Positions 1-7,754 of a DNA stretch of 35,896 bases are shown piece after piece. Source of the stretch: Treponema sp. UBA7590. GTDB taxonomy: Bacteria > Spirochaetota > Spirochaetia > Treponematales > Treponemataceae. Made by a program: the position numbers and the translations under genes. The notes beneath the pieces were generated by a model, which did no database searches, was not told the origin of the DNA, and saw only the letters and a program-made list of their open reading frames with translations. Every line of letters begins with the position of its first letter. Position 1 is the first letter of the stretch. The stretch is taken from the NCBI GenBank assembly GCA_002478955.1, contig DLKK01000066.1:7259-43154 (forward strand). The letters are read 5' to 3'.

Positions 1-805
1 GGTTGAATTTTATGTTTTCATTAAGTTTTTTCAGTATAAAACGCTTGTTTTGGGAATTAAGTTCTGAAGGAATCAGGTCAAAAATATCCTCAATATAAAG
101 TTTATTGTCCACATCATACTTGGAAATATCTTCACGGTACATTGCAAGAATTGATTTTTGTTCATCGACCACATTTTTAATATTGTTTGAATTGATATAA
201 GTTTGCACAACCGCTGGCATTCCGCCTACAACCATGTATAACCGGAACAGCTCCATCATTTTATTGTGGACTATAGGATCAACAGGCTGATTTGCTTTGA
301 AACAGTTTTCTAATGAATCAAAAATATTTTTTTGAACACCACAGGCTGTGAAAAATTCTTCAATGTCAAGCGGGAACATTTCTTTTATTGTCATATATCC
401 TACAGGAAGTGAGCGGATATTTTTTAGTTCTATTCCAAGCAAGGAGCCGCTAAGCACATACCGAAAACTGCCTTCTTCCACAAGGAATTTTATTGCTGTC
501 ACAATTTCGGGAACAACTTGTACCTCATCAAGAAAAATAAGGGTTTTTCCTTTCTCAAGTTTTTTGTTCGTAAGTGCAGAAATTCGCAGCAGTAAACTTT
601 CTGCATCATCGGCAGAAGAAAACGCTTCAATGGCATTCTTTTCCTTTAAGAAATTAATTTCTATAAAATTCGTAAAATTTTTTTTCCCATATTCTCTTAT
701 TGAGAATGATTTCCCGATTTGCCTGGCTCCTGTTATAAGCAATGCCTGTTTTGGTTCGTTGTTAAAAAAATTTTCCAGATATTTATAAATTTTTCGTTCT
801 AGCAT
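1..805 (-). CDS. Orphan AAA-type ATPase, DUF4143 family (C-terminus beyond window)
   Basis: The minus-strand frame opens with ATG at 805-803 and stays open to the window edge (268 codons seen). Walker A is GARQIGKS at residues 26-33, and a Walker B-like LIFLDEVQ follows near residue 100. This N-terminal AAA domain followed by an all-alpha middle part is the architecture of the prokaryotic AAA_14/DUF4143 ATPases. Their cellular role is poorly defined; many sit alone in genomes and some carry a winged-helix and a nuclease-like C-terminal domain. The C-terminal DUF4143 part is outside the window, so intactness cannot be judged. The gene is divergent from the phosphatase lipoprotein gene, and a three-unit 33-bp repeat array lies directly upstream of its start, the likely site of its own control. 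The family call rests on motifs and layout. Confidence 0.85.
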   Translation of the reverse strand, partial: MLERKIYKYLENFFNNEPKQALLITGARQIGKSFSIREYGKKNFTNFIEINFLKEKNAIEAFSSADDAESLLLRISALTNKKLEKGKTLIFLDEVQVVPEIVTAIKFLVEEGSFRYVLSGSLLGIELKNIRSLPVGYMTIKEMFPLDIEEFFTACGVQKNIFDSLENCFKANQPVDPIVHNKMMELFRLYMVVGGMPAVVQTYINSNNIKNVVDEQKSILAMYREDISKYDVDNKLYIEDIFDLIPSELNSQNKRFILKKLNENIKFN

Positions 806-820
806 GATATTTCTATGAAT

Positions 821-908
821 TGTCCGTTTTTCCAAGGTTATTTTATATGTTTTTGTCCGTTTTTCCAAGGTTATTTTGCATATTTTTGTCCGTTTTTCCA
901 AGATTTTG
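821..908. repeat. Three tandem repeats, 33-bp period, upstream of the ATPase gene
   Basis: The block TGTCCGTTTTTCCAAGG starts at 821, 854 and 887. The first two copies match over 24 bp (to TTATTTT); the third diverges after CCAAG. The exact 33-bp period is about three helical turns, so a protein bound to all copies would sit on one DNA face. The array occupies the leader/promoter zone of the minus-strand ATPase gene and lies just upstream of the promoter of the plus-strand phosphatase gene. A regulatory operator array is inferred. No function can be read directly from the sequence. Confidence 0.85.
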
Positions 909-932
909 TGCGAATAAATACAAACAAAAAAT

Positions 933-961
933 TTGACAGCCAATAATAACCGACTTATCAT
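933..961 (+). promoter_or_regulatory. Sigma70-type promoter of the phosphatase-CotH operon
   Basis: TTGACA at 933-938 and TATCAT at 956-961 are separated by 17 bp. The expected transcription start (about 967-969) falls only about 5 nt before the ATG at 973, inside the AAGGTAG ribosome-binding-like sequence. The mRNA leader would therefore be extremely short. Confidence 0.7.
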
Positions 962-972
962 TAAAAGGTAGA

Positions 973-3750
973 ATGAAAAAAAGTATTGCAGTTTCCGCTT
1001 TGATTTTAATTTTCTCGGTTTTTGTCGGTTGTTCAAATTCTCTTTCGGAATTTAGGGAAGAAAAATCGCAGGATTTTGGAAGTCTTGAATTTGGAAAAAA
1101 CGGTGCGCGTGTAAATTACAATTCGCTTGAAATTGGTTCAATTGATTCTGCAAAAGTTTATGTTTCCGGTTTTGGAATAAACGAAGAAATTTCGGTCAGT
1201 TGTAAAATTCAGGATGGAATCGGTTCATTCAGGATTGAAAAGATTCCGGTTGGAAAAAACAGGATTATCACGGTTCAAGGTTTTGATTCTTCAAATAAAG
1301 AGATTGCGGACGCAGTTTTAAAATCTGTGGTAAATATTGAACCTGGTGAAAACTTTCTGGACACAATAGACCGCGCTTCGTCAATAAAAGGTTTTGTTTA
1401 TTCAGCATTGCTTGAAAATGGGGAAAATATTTCTTCTTTTACAGAGGTTCAGGAAAAGCTTTTGGACGAAGTTATGCCAACGCTTGAAGATTGCGGAAGC
1501 GACTTAAACAGAATAAATTATGCGCTTTTGGCAGAAGATTTTAAAAATTCAACTTTAAAAGATATTTCAAGCTACATTTTGCCGGAAATTTATTTAAAGC
1601 GGCTTTCTATGGAGGAATCTTCTGGCTCAACTTCTGAAAATCCTGCTTTTTCTGTAACCGCAATTTATTCAGATGAAAACAAAAAAGATGTTACGGAAAA
1701 AGTTTCATGGGATGTTGAAGATGAGTCAATTTTGTCTGTGAATGGCGGAAAGATTTCTTTTAATTCGGCAGGAAAAACAAGAGTTCGAGCTGAATTTACA
1801 GAAGAAAATTCAACGCGGTTCAGTCCGTATGCGAATGTTGAGGTTATTTTTAAACAAGCGCAGAACAATTTTATTTATCTGGATGTTTCGGATTCTTCTG
1901 AAAGTGGCGTTAATTACGCAAAGGATGGTGCTGCTGTTGTCGCATGGATTTGGGGAAGCGGTTTAAGCAGCAGCTGGTATTCCTTTGAAAAATTTGATGA
2001 CGCAGGAAAATACATTCGGCTGGAAATTCCTTCTGGTGCGGAAAAAATGGTGGTTGCGCGCGGCAAGGAGCTTCGGTATGAAACTTCGTGGAATGGACTT
2101 TATAAGTGCTGGAATCAGACGGAAGATTTGAATGTATGGAATACTGTTCAAGTTAACGGTGAAACAAAAACGGCAAACACGCTAAAGCTCAATTCTTGGG
2201 ATGGTGCGTCTGGGGCTTGGCTTTATGTTGACCACGGAGATGTTCTTGTTGATTCAAAATATGCAAAAATCACAATGGAACCTTCGGAAGATGATACAAG
2301 CCTTGCATCTGTTACTGTAAACGGTTCTTCTGTTCTTATTTCAAAAAGAATGTTCTATACAATTCCGTATGATACTGAAAATGCTGTGGTAAAAGCGGAG
2401 GCAAATTATTCCGGGGCAAAAGTTTCTGTTTCTCCTGCTGAAAACCAGTCCATTGAAACTGGTGGATTTAAGGAATTTCTGATTGAAGTAAAAGCAAAAG
2501 ACGGAAATTCTGAATCTTATACCTTAAAGGTAAAGCGTTCTTCTACCGAGCCGTTGAATTCAGAAGAAAATGTAAAAAGATGCTATGTTGATGATTCAGA
2601 TGAAAAGACAATTACAATTGTCTACGATTTAAATACTTGGAATGACTCAAAAGAAAACATTTCAACATTGACGGTCCGCGGTTCGTTTACAACAGTCTAC
2701 AATTCTTCAAGAAAACGCTGGGTTGAAGATGAGGAAAATTTCACCCTTTCTTATGATTCTGCCTACAACTGGTATTCTTTGACAATTCCTTACGAAAAAA
2801 TAAAACGTCCTGGATTTAGCGGTCAGCCTGAATATAGATTTTATAAAAACGGAAAACAAGTCGCCATTCCAAGTTTTTTGGAAGAAAAGTATCAGTTTAA
2901 GAATTCAAACAACAATATGCTGATTCTTTTTAGGAGCGACTTGGAAAATTCAGAAAGAATTGCTCGGCTTGAGCAAAACAGCGCGGCTGCATCAAAAGTA
3001 AAGGAAATATCTGATTTTAATCTTGAAAATGATGATGATAAACATAAAGTTTCTAATTTCAGGCAAGTTCCGGGAACAACAAAATTTTTCCGCTCTTACC
3101 ATCCGTTCTATCCAAGCCACGAGCAGACTCCGACCGAGCAAATCCGCTTGGAGCAGGTTCAGGCATTTATGGAATCGTACGGGATAAAATCAGACATCAA
3201 CCTTTGCAATGACCGTTCAACTACAGAAGGAATGAAATATTCTGTGAATGGAAAAGACTATAAGGTTGAGATTCCGGCTTATTACAAAGAAATAATGAAT
3301 GCCGGAAACGTTTTGTATGTTGGTGATAAAAATTATAACGGAAATGGAATTGTTCCAAGCGCAAATTTTGTTTATTATTATTCTGATTCAGATTTGATGA
3401 AGCAGTGGATGACTCAAATTTGCGATTTTATCAATGAGGATAAAAATCAGGCGCCATTTTTGATTCATTGTGAGATTGGCGTTGACAGAACTGGTGTTTT
3501 CTGTGGGATTTTGGCAGCGTTGAGCGGTGCTTCATGGGATGAAATCAAAGCCGACTACGAAAAATCTTGTGAAATGGGAATTGCAGAATTCCGCGATTCA
3601 AATATTTTAAAATATTCACTTGAAAATATGCTGAAAGTTTCTGACATCGCTGAAATTACAGACTTAAAGAGTGCAGTTCAAGAATATTTTGTTTCTTCTG
3701 GAGCTTTGACGCAAGATAAAATTGAAAAAATGGTTGAAAAATTAAAATAA
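973..3750 (+). CDS. Surface lipoprotein with C-terminal tyrosine-phosphatase-type domain
   Basis: 925 aa. The signal peptide ends in lipobox FVGC (lipid-modified Cys20). Residues about 37-215 carry the N-terminal module shared with the amylolytic lipoproteins downstream (IPVGKNRI motif, weakly kept helical part). Next come a Big_2-like Ig domain (about 222-292), a Trp-rich segment with AWIWG that may bind glycan, and a cadherin-like beta-sandwich (about 440-523). The C-terminal 230 residues hold a cysteine-phosphatase signature, HCEIGVDRTG, with nucleophile Cys833 and Arg839 in the C-x5-R pattern. A DINLCND segment upstream parallels the DLR stretch of the Y_phosphatase3 and cysteine-phytase groups. 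The substrate could be phosphotyrosine, phosphoserine or inositol phosphate; the sequence does not decide. The anchor puts the enzyme outside the cytoplasm, which is unusual for this fold. The next gene, a CotH-type kinase-fold lipoprotein, starts 16 bp after its stop, so the two are co-transcribed. Confidence 0.85.
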   Translation: MKKSIAVSALILIFSVFVGCSNSLSEFREEKSQDFGSLEFGKNGARVNYNSLEIGSIDSAKVYVSGFGINEEISVSCKIQDGIGSFRIEKIPVGKNRIITVQGFDSSNKEIADAVLKSVVNIEPGENFLDTIDRASSIKGFVYSALLENGENISSFTEVQEKLLDEVMPTLEDCGSDLNRINYALLAEDFKNSTLKDISSYILPEIYLKRLSMEESSGSTSENPAFSVTAIYSDENKKDVTEKVSWDVEDESILSVNGGKISFNSAGKTRVRAEFTEENSTRFSPYANVEVIFKQAQNNFIYLDVSDSSESGVNYAKDGAAVVAWIWGSGLSSSWYSFEKFDDAGKYIRLEIPSGAEKMVVARGKELRYETSWNGLYKCWNQTEDLNVWNTVQVNGETKTANTLKLNSWDGASGAWLYVDHGDVLVDSKYAKITMEPSEDDTSLASVTVNGSSVLISKRMFYTIPYDTENAVVKAEANYSGAKVSVSPAENQSIETGGFKEFLIEVKAKDGNSESYTLKVKRSSTEPLNSEENVKRCYVDDSDEKTITIVYDLNTWNDSKENISTLTVRGSFTTVYNSSRKRWVEDEENFTLSYDSAYNWYSLTIPYEKIKRPGFSGQPEYRFYKNGKQVAIPSFLEEKYQFKNSNNNMLILFRSDLENSERIARLEQNSAAASKVKEISDFNLENDDDKHKVSNFRQVPGTTKFFRSYHPFYPSHEQTPTEQIRLEQVQAFMESYGIKSDINLCNDRSTTEGMKYSVNGKDYKVEIPAYYKEIMNAGNVLYVGDKNYNGNGIVPSANFVYYYSDSDLMKQWMTQICDFINEDKNQAPFLIHCEIGVDRTGVFCGILAALSGASWDEIKADYEKSCEMGIAEFRDSNILKYSLENMLKVSDIAEITDLKSAVQEYFVSSGALTQDKIEKMVEKLK

Positions 3751-3766
3751 TCAAAAGGTTTAAAAA

Positions 3767-5776
3767 ATGTTCAAAAATATTCGGAGAGTTTTCTTATCAG
3801 TTTTAGTTTTGTCTGTTGGTTCTTTAGTGTCACTTCTTGATATTTCGTGTAGAACAGAAGATTCTGATGAAATAAAGGAAGAAATTTCCACAGGTTTTAA
3901 TGTTTTGGCTTATGGCCGGAACGAATCGATTTTTCTGAGCTGGACAGGCTTATCAACGGAAAAGACAATTCTTGATTTTGAAAAAGTTTCCATTAAAGTT
4001 GAACCAGAAAAAACAGAAGACGAGACATCCACGGAAATAGAATCGTTAATAGAAATTCCTACAGGGCGAAAACAATATTTAATTTCTAATTTAAAGAATA
4101 ACAAAACTTACAAAGTGAAGTTTATTGGCTTTATTGGCAACCAGCCGTATTCAAAAGAAATGGATGTTGTTCCGCAGAAAATCTCATATAATTTTGAGCG
4201 TGCCACAGCGATTGCTTCAAACGGAAAAATATTCATAAGTTTTACTTTTGATGAGCTTGAGGATTCTGAAGAAAACTCAAAAATTCTTCCAGATATAAAA
4301 GAATTCAATCTTTATAAAGATGTCGATGGACAAAAAGTCTTTGACTGTAAAAGCGGCGTCTCTTTTGCACATGAAAAAATAGAAATAAAAGAGGATTCCA
4401 CAAAAGCGTACAAAAAATATTATTTCCTGGTTGTGGACGATGAAGATTTGGCTTATAAAGGCAACAAATTTGAGCTTAGGGTTTTGAATTCTGAAAATAT
4501 AGAGGCAGAGCCGCTTAAAATTGAGGCAAAAAAGGCTGAGCTTCCGGTTGTTAACATTTCAATCCCAGAGTTTTTGGGTGAAGATGGAACTTTGGAAAAC
4601 TTTAAAGCCAAGAAAAAAATAAATGCAAGTCTTGAAGTTTTTAACTGTTCTGAATCAATGAGCCCGGTGGCGCTTACAATAAAAGGCCGTGGAAATTCCA
4701 GCTGGAACAATGCTCCAAAAAAATCATATACAATAAAATTTGAAAAAAAACAGAATTTTCTTGGGCTGGGCAAAAATAAATCCTTTGCGTTGATTGCAAA
4801 TTACTTTGACAAAACTTTGCTAAGAAACTTGACTTCTTATGAGCTTGCCAAAACTGTTTTTACGGGAATGTCATGGAATCCGGGTGCAAAATGTGTGAAT
4901 CTTTTTATAAACAACGTTTATCAGGGTGTTTACCTTGCGGTTGAAACCATAAAAATAGGCGAAAAACGCGTTAATATTCCAGATATTGCCGACTGCAAGG
5001 ATATTGCAGATTTCGATAATTACGGATTTATTCTGGAAGTTGACAGCCGCCAGGATGAAAATTTCAATTTTAGGACAGAAAAGAATGTTCCGTTTTCGCT
5101 GAAAGAACCGGATGGAGAAGATTTGCAGGAAGATGTGAAAATAAAAATCCAGGAAAAAATCCAGGCCGCTGAAAATGCGCTTTATTCAGAAGATTTTAAG
5201 AATCCAGACTTGAAAAATTATTACGAAAATTCTTTGGATGTAGATTCTTTTGTTGACTGGTGGCTTTTGGAAGAACTGGCTAAAAATACTGATTCAAATT
5301 TCTTTTCAAGCTGTTACATGTATTTTAATCCTGACAGCAAAAAGTTGTGTATGGGGCCGGTCTGGGATTTTGATTTGGGCTGGGGAAACATAAATTTTTA
5401 TAATAAAGATGAAGTTTTCAGTGGATTTAAGGCTTCGGAACTAGCAGAAAAGGAAGACAAAGCTTGGAAAAGCTGGATTTTGCAGCTCTTAAAGGATGAG
5501 AATTTTAAGGAAAAAACAAAAGACCGATGGAATCAACTGAAACCAAAGATTGAAGAATATTTTGACACAGACAAAACTGCCGGTTCTGGCTATGAGGCGA
5601 ATTTTGAATTCTTGCAGCATGACGCGGAACTGAACTTTGACCGCTGGCCGATTTTGGGCAAAGAAACATGGAAATGTCCTGCCGGCGTTAAGGAACGCAA
5701 GACATTTGCCGCGGAAAAAGAATTCTTTATCAACTGGAAAAACAGTCGTATTCAGTGGCTGGACGAGAATATTTGA
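3767..5776 (+). CDS. CotH-family (protein-kinase-fold) lipoprotein
   Basis: 669 aa, with a lipoprotein signal ending ISC (Cys28) and a start preceded by AAAAGG. After two fibronectin-like N-terminal segments (about 40-265), the CotH domain fills the rest. RGNSSW lies near residue 307, a GVYLAVE strand near 390, and GPVWDFDLGWG near residue 530, whose acidic DFD is the hallmark metal/ATP-binding motif of CotH proteins. CotH of Bacillus is an atypical kinase that phosphorylates spore-coat proteins. Relatives in non-sporulating and cellulolytic bacteria occur as extracellular proteins with adhesion or carbohydrate modules. Nothing here suggests sporulation. The gene follows the phosphatase lipoprotein gene in one operon, so a surface kinase/phosphatase pair is a reasonable inference. 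The lipoprotein and CotH calls are firm; catalytic activity is not proven by sequence. It lacks the N-terminal module of its partner. Confidence 0.88.
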   Translation: MFKNIRRVFLSVLVLSVGSLVSLLDISCRTEDSDEIKEEISTGFNVLAYGRNESIFLSWTGLSTEKTILDFEKVSIKVEPEKTEDETSTEIESLIEIPTGRKQYLISNLKNNKTYKVKFIGFIGNQPYSKEMDVVPQKISYNFERATAIASNGKIFISFTFDELEDSEENSKILPDIKEFNLYKDVDGQKVFDCKSGVSFAHEKIEIKEDSTKAYKKYYFLVVDDEDLAYKGNKFELRVLNSENIEAEPLKIEAKKAELPVVNISIPEFLGEDGTLENFKAKKKINASLEVFNCSESMSPVALTIKGRGNSSWNNAPKKSYTIKFEKKQNFLGLGKNKSFALIANYFDKTLLRNLTSYELAKTVFTGMSWNPGAKCVNLFINNVYQGVYLAVETIKIGEKRVNIPDIADCKDIADFDNYGFILEVDSRQDENFNFRTEKNVPFSLKEPDGEDLQEDVKIKIQEKIQAAENALYSEDFKNPDLKNYYENSLDVDSFVDWWLLEELAKNTDSNFFSSCYMYFNPDSKKLCMGPVWDFDLGWGNINFYNKDEVFSGFKASELAEKEDKAWKSWILQLLKDENFKEKTKDRWNQLKPKIEEYFDTDKTAGSGYEANFEFLQHDAELNFDRWPILGKETWKCPAGVKERKTFAAEKEFFINWKNSRIQWLDENI

Positions 5777-5783
5777 TAATCCA

Positions 5784-5834
5784 CATTTCCGTTAATTTTG
5801 AAAGGCTGAATTCCCCCATTTCCGTTATTTTTGA
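5784..5834. repeat. Two direct repeats, 33-bp period, after the CotH gene
   Basis: CATTTCCGTTAATTTTGA (5784-5801) recurs as CATTTCCGTTATTTTTGA (5817-5834), one mismatch in 18, again with exactly 33 bp between starts. The core TCCGTT also occurs in the repeats at 821-908. On the minus strand the units read TAACGGAAATG. No ATPase gene remains next to them, so they may be a relic or a binding site of the same type of regulator. Confidence 0.7.
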
Positions 5835-5883
5835 TATTGTTCATATCTTTGGCTAATTATTTTAAAAATAACAAATCTTTTAT

Positions 5884-5911
5884 TTGACATATAGGAAATA
5901 CACCTTAAACT
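5884..5911 (+). promoter_or_regulatory. Candidate promoter of the Ig-repeat lipoprotein gene
   Basis: TTGACA at 5884-5889 and TAAACT at 5906-5911 are separated by 16 bp. The predicted leader would be about 118 nt long and includes the conserved-loop hairpin at 5962-5998. Just downstream, 5913-5930 holds an ATTGTGGA stretch resembling the block shared by the promoters at 13375 and 16905. Confidence 0.5.
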
Positions 5912-5961
5912 TAATTGTGGAGATTTTGTGCTCTAATCACAAAAAGTGTTTGTCTAATCTA

Positions 5962-5998
5962 TGTAAAAACTTGGTGCGGGAAAAGCCATGTTTTTATA
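5962..5998 (+). promoter_or_regulatory. Leader hairpin with conserved TGCGGGAAAAG loop (copy A)
   Basis: The stem TAAAAAC-T-TGG (5964-5974) pairs with CCA-T-GTTTTTA (5986-5996), enclosing loop TGCGGGAAAAG (5975-5985). The outer pairs 5962-5963/5997-5998 extend it. The hairpin ends 39 nt before the ATG at 6036. The same loop on stems of different sequence occurs at 19966 and 23422, which suggests selection on structure plus loop. The hairpin also covers the spurious upstream ATG at 5988. Confidence 0.7.
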
Positions 5999-6035
5999 CT
6001 CAGTTTACTTTTATAAAAAAAGTTTGGAGGAAAAA

Positions 6036-7679
6036 ATGAAAAAAGCAGTTCTTTTGATGCTGTCTTTATTTTCAGCGTTGTCGCTGATGTTCTTGTCTTG
6101 TTCAACGGATTCCAGCAGTGGGGGGGGCGATCCGGAGTTTGATTTAATTGTTTGTAATGGAACTCAAACAGAGATAACAGAATGGAACATTGACTCTGGT
6201 AATGAGCTTAATGTTTATATAACAAGTAAAAATTATTTGAAAGATCTTGAAATCACAGGTGCAGAATATGATACTCCTGATGGTAATTTTGTTGAATTGA
6301 ATTATGCATTAAATGATTCTTCTGTTGAAAGAAGAGGTGTTTATAAACTTAGTTTTAGTGGATGTCCTACAGAAGTTGGTGAATATAAAATAACATTATA
6401 TGCGCGTATAAAATCTAAGCCAAATTCAAAAGAACAGAGTTTCTGTTTTACATTGAGAGTAAACGGGTCAGGAGAAACAGGGAAGGCCATGCCAGTAATT
6501 ACAAAGCAGCCTGTTTCAAAAATTTATTCAGCAGAGACAACTTCTTTTGATGAGTTGTCTGTAACGGCAACAATTGCTAGTGGTAATGAGATTGCATATC
6601 AGTGGTATCAAGATTCTGTTGATAATCCAGTTTCTGGAGAAACATCTGCAACTTTCATTCCGACGACAGCAGGAAAATATTTTGTAAGAGTTTCTAATAA
6701 GAATGCATCTTCTAAATATGTTGATTCTGATATTGTTTCTATTATTGTTTTGAAATCTGGTGAATTGATGCCACCTATTATTACAACTGATTTGAATTCA
6801 GAAATTTCTTATGACAGGATTAGGGATATTGAAAATCTTGAAATAAAAGCAACAAGTGAAAATGGTGGAATTATTCATGCAACTTGGTATTGCAATAATG
6901 AAGTTATTTCAGGTTCTGAAGATATTTCTGTTTCTGCTGAGAATGGCGTTTATACAGTTTCTTATAAGCCAACTGAATTTGGTTCTTATTATTGTGAATT
7001 GTGGGTTGTTAACGGTGACAATAAATCGCAGAAAATTACCTCTAGAAGTGTTAATGTAAAAGAAAAGACAATGTTTGTTACAATTGGTGGATTAAGTTCT
7101 ACTTCTTATGTAAACGAAGAGTTAAAAGTTTCTGTAACAACAAATGTAGAATTAAAAAATATTGAATATCAGTGGTATACAACAGATGCCTCTTCTGGTT
7201 CTGATACCCCTATTGAGGGTGCAAAAAAAGAATCTTATACCCCAACAGAAACTGGTTTTTATAAGTGTAAGGTAACGGTTACATCTTTCGGTGGTCTAAC
7301 AAAGAATGATATTGATAATGGTGGAACTGTTGAGGTAATTGACAAACCGGTTGGTGCTACGGAAATTCCAACAATTACTTCTGAGCCAGAAAGCGTTTCT
7401 GTAAATGAAGGCGCAAAAGTAACACTTTCTGTTTCTGCAGAAGTTAATGATGGTGGCGATCTTTCATATCAATGGTATAAAAACGGAAACTCAATTAATG
7501 ACGCAACAGAATCTTCTTACGAAATTTCTAGTGCAACAACAGATGATACTGGTGATTATTACGTAGTTGTTATAAATACATTGAAAGGAATTAAATCTTT
7601 GCCAAAGAATTCAGCTAAAGCAACTGTTACAGTTTCTAGCAGCACAGGTTCTGGTAGTGGCAATATCGACTTTAATTAA
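6036..7679 (+). CDS. Ig-repeat surface lipoprotein with G8 tract
   Basis: 547 aa. The start at 6036 is chosen over the in-frame ATG at 5988 because TTGGAGG precedes it, the signal peptide begins there (MKKAVLL) and the earlier ATG lies inside a hairpin. The lipobox FLSC gives lipid-anchored Cys22, followed by a Ser/Gly linker encoded partly by eight consecutive G. Residues 35-150 form an unassigned beta-rich domain. About 153-535 hold four Ig-like repeats with the core YQWY (three times) or TWYC and closing G-x-Y-x-C or GDYYV strands. There is no enzymatic motif. A binding or adhesion role at the cell surface is inferred from architecture. It lacks the N-terminal module of the amylolytic lipoproteins, so its link to starch is positional. 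It has its own promoter and is followed by a strong terminator. Confidence 0.85.
   Translation: MKKAVLLMLSLFSALSLMFLSCSTDSSSGGGDPEFDLIVCNGTQTEITEWNIDSGNELNVYITSKNYLKDLEITGAEYDTPDGNFVELNYALNDSSVERRGVYKLSFSGCPTEVGEYKITLYARIKSKPNSKEQSFCFTLRVNGSGETGKAMPVITKQPVSKIYSAETTSFDELSVTATIASGNEIAYQWYQDSVDNPVSGETSATFIPTTAGKYFVRVSNKNASSKYVDSDIVSIIVLKSGELMPPIITTDLNSEISYDRIRDIENLEIKATSENGGIIHATWYCNNEVISGSEDISVSAENGVYTVSYKPTEFGSYYCELWVVNGDNKSQKITSRSVNVKEKTMFVTIGGLSSTSYVNEELKVSVTTNVELKNIEYQWYTTDASSGSDTPIEGAKKESYTPTETGFYKCKVTVTSFGGLTKNDIDNGGTVEVIDKPVGATEIPTITSEPESVSVNEGAKVTLSVSAEVNDGGDLSYQWYKNGNSINDATESSYEISSATTDDTGDYYVVVINTLKGIKSLPKNSAKATVTVSSSTGSGSGNIDFN
6120..6127 (+). repeat. Homopolymeric G8 tract in the lipoprotein reading frame
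   Basis: Eight G lie at codons 28-31, six residues after the lipidated Cys. Gain of one G leads to TGA within about five codons, and loss of one G leads to TAA within about seven. Slippage would therefore switch the protein off in both directions. Poly-G tracts of this length are known phase-variable elements in Treponema pallidum. Confidence 0.75.
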
Positions 7680-7687
7680 TCCTTTTT

Positions 7688-7740
7688 AAGGACAAGGAGC
7701 TGGCAAAATGTCAGTTCCTTGTTTTCGTCCTTTTATTTTT
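7688..7740 (+). terminator. Intrinsic terminator after the Ig-repeat lipoprotein gene
   Basis: An outer stem AAGGAC (7688-7693)/GTCCTT (7727-7732) surrounds an inner 11-bp stem (7694-7704/7710-7720, with two G-T pairs) and an AAAAT loop, followed by a T-rich tail. It lies only 15 bp before the MalS-like amylase ATG, so that gene depends on read-through or on a promoter I cannot recognise. Confidence 0.85.
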
Positions 7741-7754
7741 TTTGAGATTTTAAG

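Noticed and set aside
348..788. Plus-strand open frame of 146 codons at the left end
   Set aside because: It is antisense to the DUF4143-type ATPase, whose Walker motifs and family layout are clear on the minus strand.
821..908. CRISPR array
   Set aside because: Only three units with a 33-bp period and no variable spacers of constant length; the whole unit is repeated. No cas genes nearby.
3767..5776. Spore-coat function for the CotH protein
   Set aside because: No other sporulation gene is present, the protein is a lipoprotein, and CotH domains are widespread in non-sporulating bacteria.
5988..6035. Start of the Ig-repeat lipoprotein at 5988
   Set aside because: That ATG lies in the stem of the conserved-loop hairpin, has no Shine-Dalgarno, and would add 16 residues before a normal signal peptide.
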